DNA of 64,000 bases from JBBROS01 sp965213845 (GTDB lineage: Bacteria > Pseudomonadota > Alphaproteobacteria > Acetobacterales > Acetobacteraceae). The position numbers and the translations under genes were made by a program. Shown here in pieces: positions 61,230 through 64,000 of this stretch. A model generated the notes under the pieces. The model ran no database searches, was not told the DNA's origin, and was given only the letters and a program-made list of their open reading frames with translations. Positions within the stretch are counted from its first letter, which is position 1. Every line of letters begins with the position of its first letter. Location: NCBI GenBank assembly GCA_965213845.1, contig CBDCAI010000015.1, positions 1 to 64,000 of the forward strand, in the 5' to 3' direction.

Positions 61230-64000
61230 ATGCCGACGACATCGTTCACGATCCGAACCGAAGCCGATCTGCTGGCCGCGATCCTGGCGGTCGATGCCGG
61301 CACGGCGGGTCTGCAATACACGATCAGCTTCGCGACGGACCTGGCGGGCCCGCTGATCCTGAACACGGCACTCACGGCGATCGACGCGAGCCACGTGTCC
61401 AAGCTGTCGATCAACGGCAACGGCAAGGTGCTCGACGGCGCGGGGGCTTTCGGCGGGTTCCAGGTCACGGCGGGTACGGTGCAGATTTCGGGGCTGACGA
61501 CGCAGAACGCGGTGGCGGCCGGGGGCGCGGGGGCCGGGGGCACGTCGGGCGGCGGCGGGGGCGGGGCCGGGCTGGGCGGCGGGCTGTATGTGGGCGGCAC
61601 CGCGGTGGTGACGCTGATCGACGACAGCTTCACGGCAGACCGGGCGGTGGGCGGCGCGGGCGGGTCGGCGGCCGGGACGGGCCTGGGTGCGGGCGGCGTG
61701 TCCAACGCCCCGGGCAGCACGGCGGCGCAGACGGGGGTTGCGGGCGGGTTCGGTGGGGCGGTGGGGCCGGCGCCGGTTACGGCGCGCCGCCTGGGGCGGG
61801 CGGGTTCGGCGGCGGCGGCGGCGGCGGCAGCGGCGGTGGTGCCGCGGGCGGTCTCGGGGCGGGGGCCGGCAGCTTTTCGGGCGGCGGCGGCGGCCTGGGG
61901 GCGGGGGCCGACGTGTTCGTGCAGTCGGGCGGGCGCGTGACGCTGCAGGGCGTGTCGTTCTCGGGCGGCACGGCAACCGGGGGCGCGGGCGGGGCCGGGG
62001 CGTTCGCGGGCTCGGGGTCGGGCGGGTTGTACTACCAGGGCGGCAACGGGGTGCTTCTGCTGCAGAACTCGTCCAGCAGCGGGGCGGGCGACATCATCGC
62101 CGACTCCATCACCGACGACGGCACCGGCTTCGGGGTGCAGATCCAGCTGGTCGGGACGGCGACGCTGTCGAACCCGAACAACAACTACCATGGCGGGACC
62201 ACGCTGATCGGCGGCGTGCTGGACGTGACGACGGCGGGGGCGGTCGGGCGCGGGCTGACGAACGGCGTGAACCTCTTTCTCCAGGCCGGCGTGCTGCAGA
62301 TCGAGGCGACGGCGCTGACCAAGGGGGACTTCGCACCGACGATCGGGCTGCTCAGCAGCGGCACGCCGTCCATCGACGTGCGGGGCGTCGGGCTGGCGAC
62401 GCGCGCGGTGCTGGACGCAAGCAACGTGCTGACGCTGACGGGCGGGAGCCAGACGGTGACGCTGCACCTGAACCCGGCGACGAGCTTCGCCGGCCAGGTT
62501 TTCGCGCCCGTCACCGACGGCGCGGGTGGGACGACGATACAGGTGCTGCCGGTGGGGCCCGCGCCGAACAACGCCGCCGACGCGGCGGTGTTGGGGGCGC
62601 AGGCGCGCAGCAAGTACGGCGTCACCGGGGCCGGCGTGAAGATCGGCATCATCTCGGACAGCTTCAACACCGGCCAGCGTGCGGCGGGCGAGGAGGCGGC
62701 GGGCTACCTGCCGGCGACGGTGACGGTGCTGGGCGATCAGTCCGCCACGGATGAGGGCCGGGCCATGGCGGAGCTGGTGCACGAGACGGCGCCGGACGCG
62801 CAGCTCTACTTCGACACGTACGGCAGCTCGGTGGCCACGTTCGCGGCGAGCGTGACGGCGCTGATGAACGCCGGCTGCAAGATCATCGTGGACGACATCA
62901 GCCTGGGCAGCGCGCCGTTCTTCCAGACGGGCGACCTGCTCGACAACGCGATCGAGGCGTTCGTCGCGGCGGGCGGCAACTACTTCACCTCGGCCGGCAA
63001 CGATGGCGGCGCCTACTACCAGGGGGCCTTCGTCCCGGTCACCACGACGCTGCCGGGACAGTCCGCGCCGGTGACGGCGATGAACTTCGGCGGCGGCAAC
63101 GCGCTCGAGAGCTTCACGCATCTGCGGACCGGGTATTTCGAGATCGACCTGTCGTGGGACCAGCCGTATCGCTCCATCGGCGCGGGCGGGCCGGGCGGGG
63201 CCGGGTCGGCCAACAGCCTGGCGCTGTACGTGTACGACTCGAACAACGCGCTGGTCGCTTCGGGCACGTCGAACGTGGTGGGCGGCGACCCGCTGCAGTT
63301 CGCGTTCACGAACAGCCTGGCCGCCGGCACCTACCGGGTGGCGGTGGTGCTGAACGGCGGGCGGGCGCCGGGGCTGTTCCGCTTCCTGTTCAACGAGGAC
63401 ACGACCGACGACGTCATCAACGATCCCGCGGCGAACATCGGGGGCGGCAACCTCACCGGCCAGAAGCTCCTGGCGAACGTGAACTCGGTCGGGGCGGTGA
63501 ACGTGAAGCAGACCCCCTCGCAGGGGGTTGCGGTGCCGGTGGCGGAGGCGTTCTCCAGCTATGGGCCGGGGGAGCTGCTGTTCGACAGCAACGGCAACCG
63601 GTTTTCGACCCCGGTGTTCACGGGCAAGGTGAACTTCACGGCGCCCGATGGGGCGAGCACCAGCGTGACGGGGTTCTCGACGTTCTTCGGCACGTCGGCT
63701 GCGGCGCCGGTCGCGGCGGCCACCGCGGCGCTGCTCCTGCAGGCCGACCCGAGGCTGACGACGGCGCAGGTCACCTCGGTGCTCGGGGCGTCGGCGATCG
63801 GAATGGGCGGCGGCTTCGATGTGGGTGCCGGGCTGATCCAGGCGACGACGGCGGTCCGGCTGGCCGAGCAGGCGGCGGGCCGGTTCTTCGCCGCGCCGGA
63901 CGACCTGAACGGCGACGGCAGGTCGGACGTGGTGCTGCAGAACAGCAACGGGGCGACAGTGGTGTACACGATGAATGGCGGCCTGATCACCGCAGGCACC
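61230..64000 (+). CDS. S8 (subtilisin-like) secreted protease with Gly-rich domain, partial, one apparent frameshift
   Basis: From the ATG at 61230 (GGGGAG upstream) it reads beta-helix-like text (ALTAIDASHVSKLSINGNGK) and then a long Gly/Ala-rich region. Around 61757-61770, in runs of G, the frame must drop back by one (one missing base). Downstream it is open to the window end. The catalytic Asp is in KIGIISDSFN (about 62639), the His in ELVHETAPDA (about 62770) and the Ser in FFGTSAAAPVA (about 63690). Near 63900, DLNGDGRSDVVLQNSNG is an FG-GAP/VCBS-type repeat. Such proteins are usually secreted; no signal peptide is seen, so type I export is possible. Confidence 0.8.

Noticed and set aside
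61500..61930. GGC/GCG-rich repeats considered as non-coding repeat array
   Set aside because: They read as a Gly/Ala-rich protein segment continuous with the protease.

Overview
The window is about 70% GC throughout (by eye). It has tightly packed genes, many 4-base start/stop overlaps (ATGA, GTGA), very many ABC substrate-binding proteins and a KpsC/KpsS capsule locus. This fits an alphaproteobacterium, most likely of the Acetobacteraceae; that placement is inference. I saw no rRNA, tRNA, CRISPR array, transposase or phage gene.

Layout. (1) 1-16 kb, capsule locus. A type I polyketide synthase (PKS) on the minus strand, running off the left edge and broken by about eight frame changes, is divergent from kpsC, kpsS, a short-chain dehydrogenase (SDR), an LTA-synthase-like membrane sulfatase, three GT4 glycosyltransferases, a second SDR and a HutD-like protein. 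The gene mix recalls the wcb capsule loci of Burkholderia, which also pair KpsC/KpsS with a PKS. (2) 16-19 kb, a small regulatory block. A stand-alone histidine kinase with an overlapping 37-aa membrane microprotein is divergent from a DUF6502 protein and a DUF5666-type lipoprotein. Two inverted repeats of the form GTGGG-N7-CCCAC lie between them, one exactly inside a strong-looking promoter. (3) 19-34 kb, peptide/amide uptake. There is one full Dpp/Opp-type transporter (B, C, D, F), four substrate-binding proteins (three of them close paralogues), two amidases, an SDR and an EmrB-like exporter. (4) 34.5-44 kb, a seven-gene minus-strand operon: amidase, RutA-like flavin monooxygenase, spermidine/putrescine-type ABC importer (binding protein, two permeases, ATPase) and another amidase. 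An MFS permease and the broken end of a CoA-transferase follow. (5) 44.2-45.7 kb, a rearranged and visibly AT-richer patch with two CoA-transferase fragments in opposite orientation and two small lipoproteins. (6) 45.8-54.3 kb: NtaA-type monooxygenase, class II aldolase, amidohydrolase, two paralogous SsuA-like binding proteins around a metallo-beta-lactamase-fold hydrolase, and tcuA-tcuB. (7) 54.3-61 kb: a peptide-type binding protein, then a TauD dioxygenase, a frameshifted fumarylacetoacetate-hydrolase-family gene, an Ldh-family dehydrogenase and split ThDP decarboxylase subunits. The last three resemble ComC, ComD and ComE of sulfopyruvate metabolism. A heavily frameshifted luciferase-like monooxygenase follows. 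(8) 61.2-64 kb: a glycine-rich S8 (subtilisin-like) secreted protease cut by the window end, with one apparent frameshift.

Regions 3 to 7 look like a scavenging island for amides, ureides, organic acids and possibly sulfonates: many binding proteins and hydrolases, few transport cores. Frame disruptions are confined to four genes (PKS, FAH family, luciferase-like, protease). All other genes read cleanly, so sequencing error and real decay both remain possible for those four.
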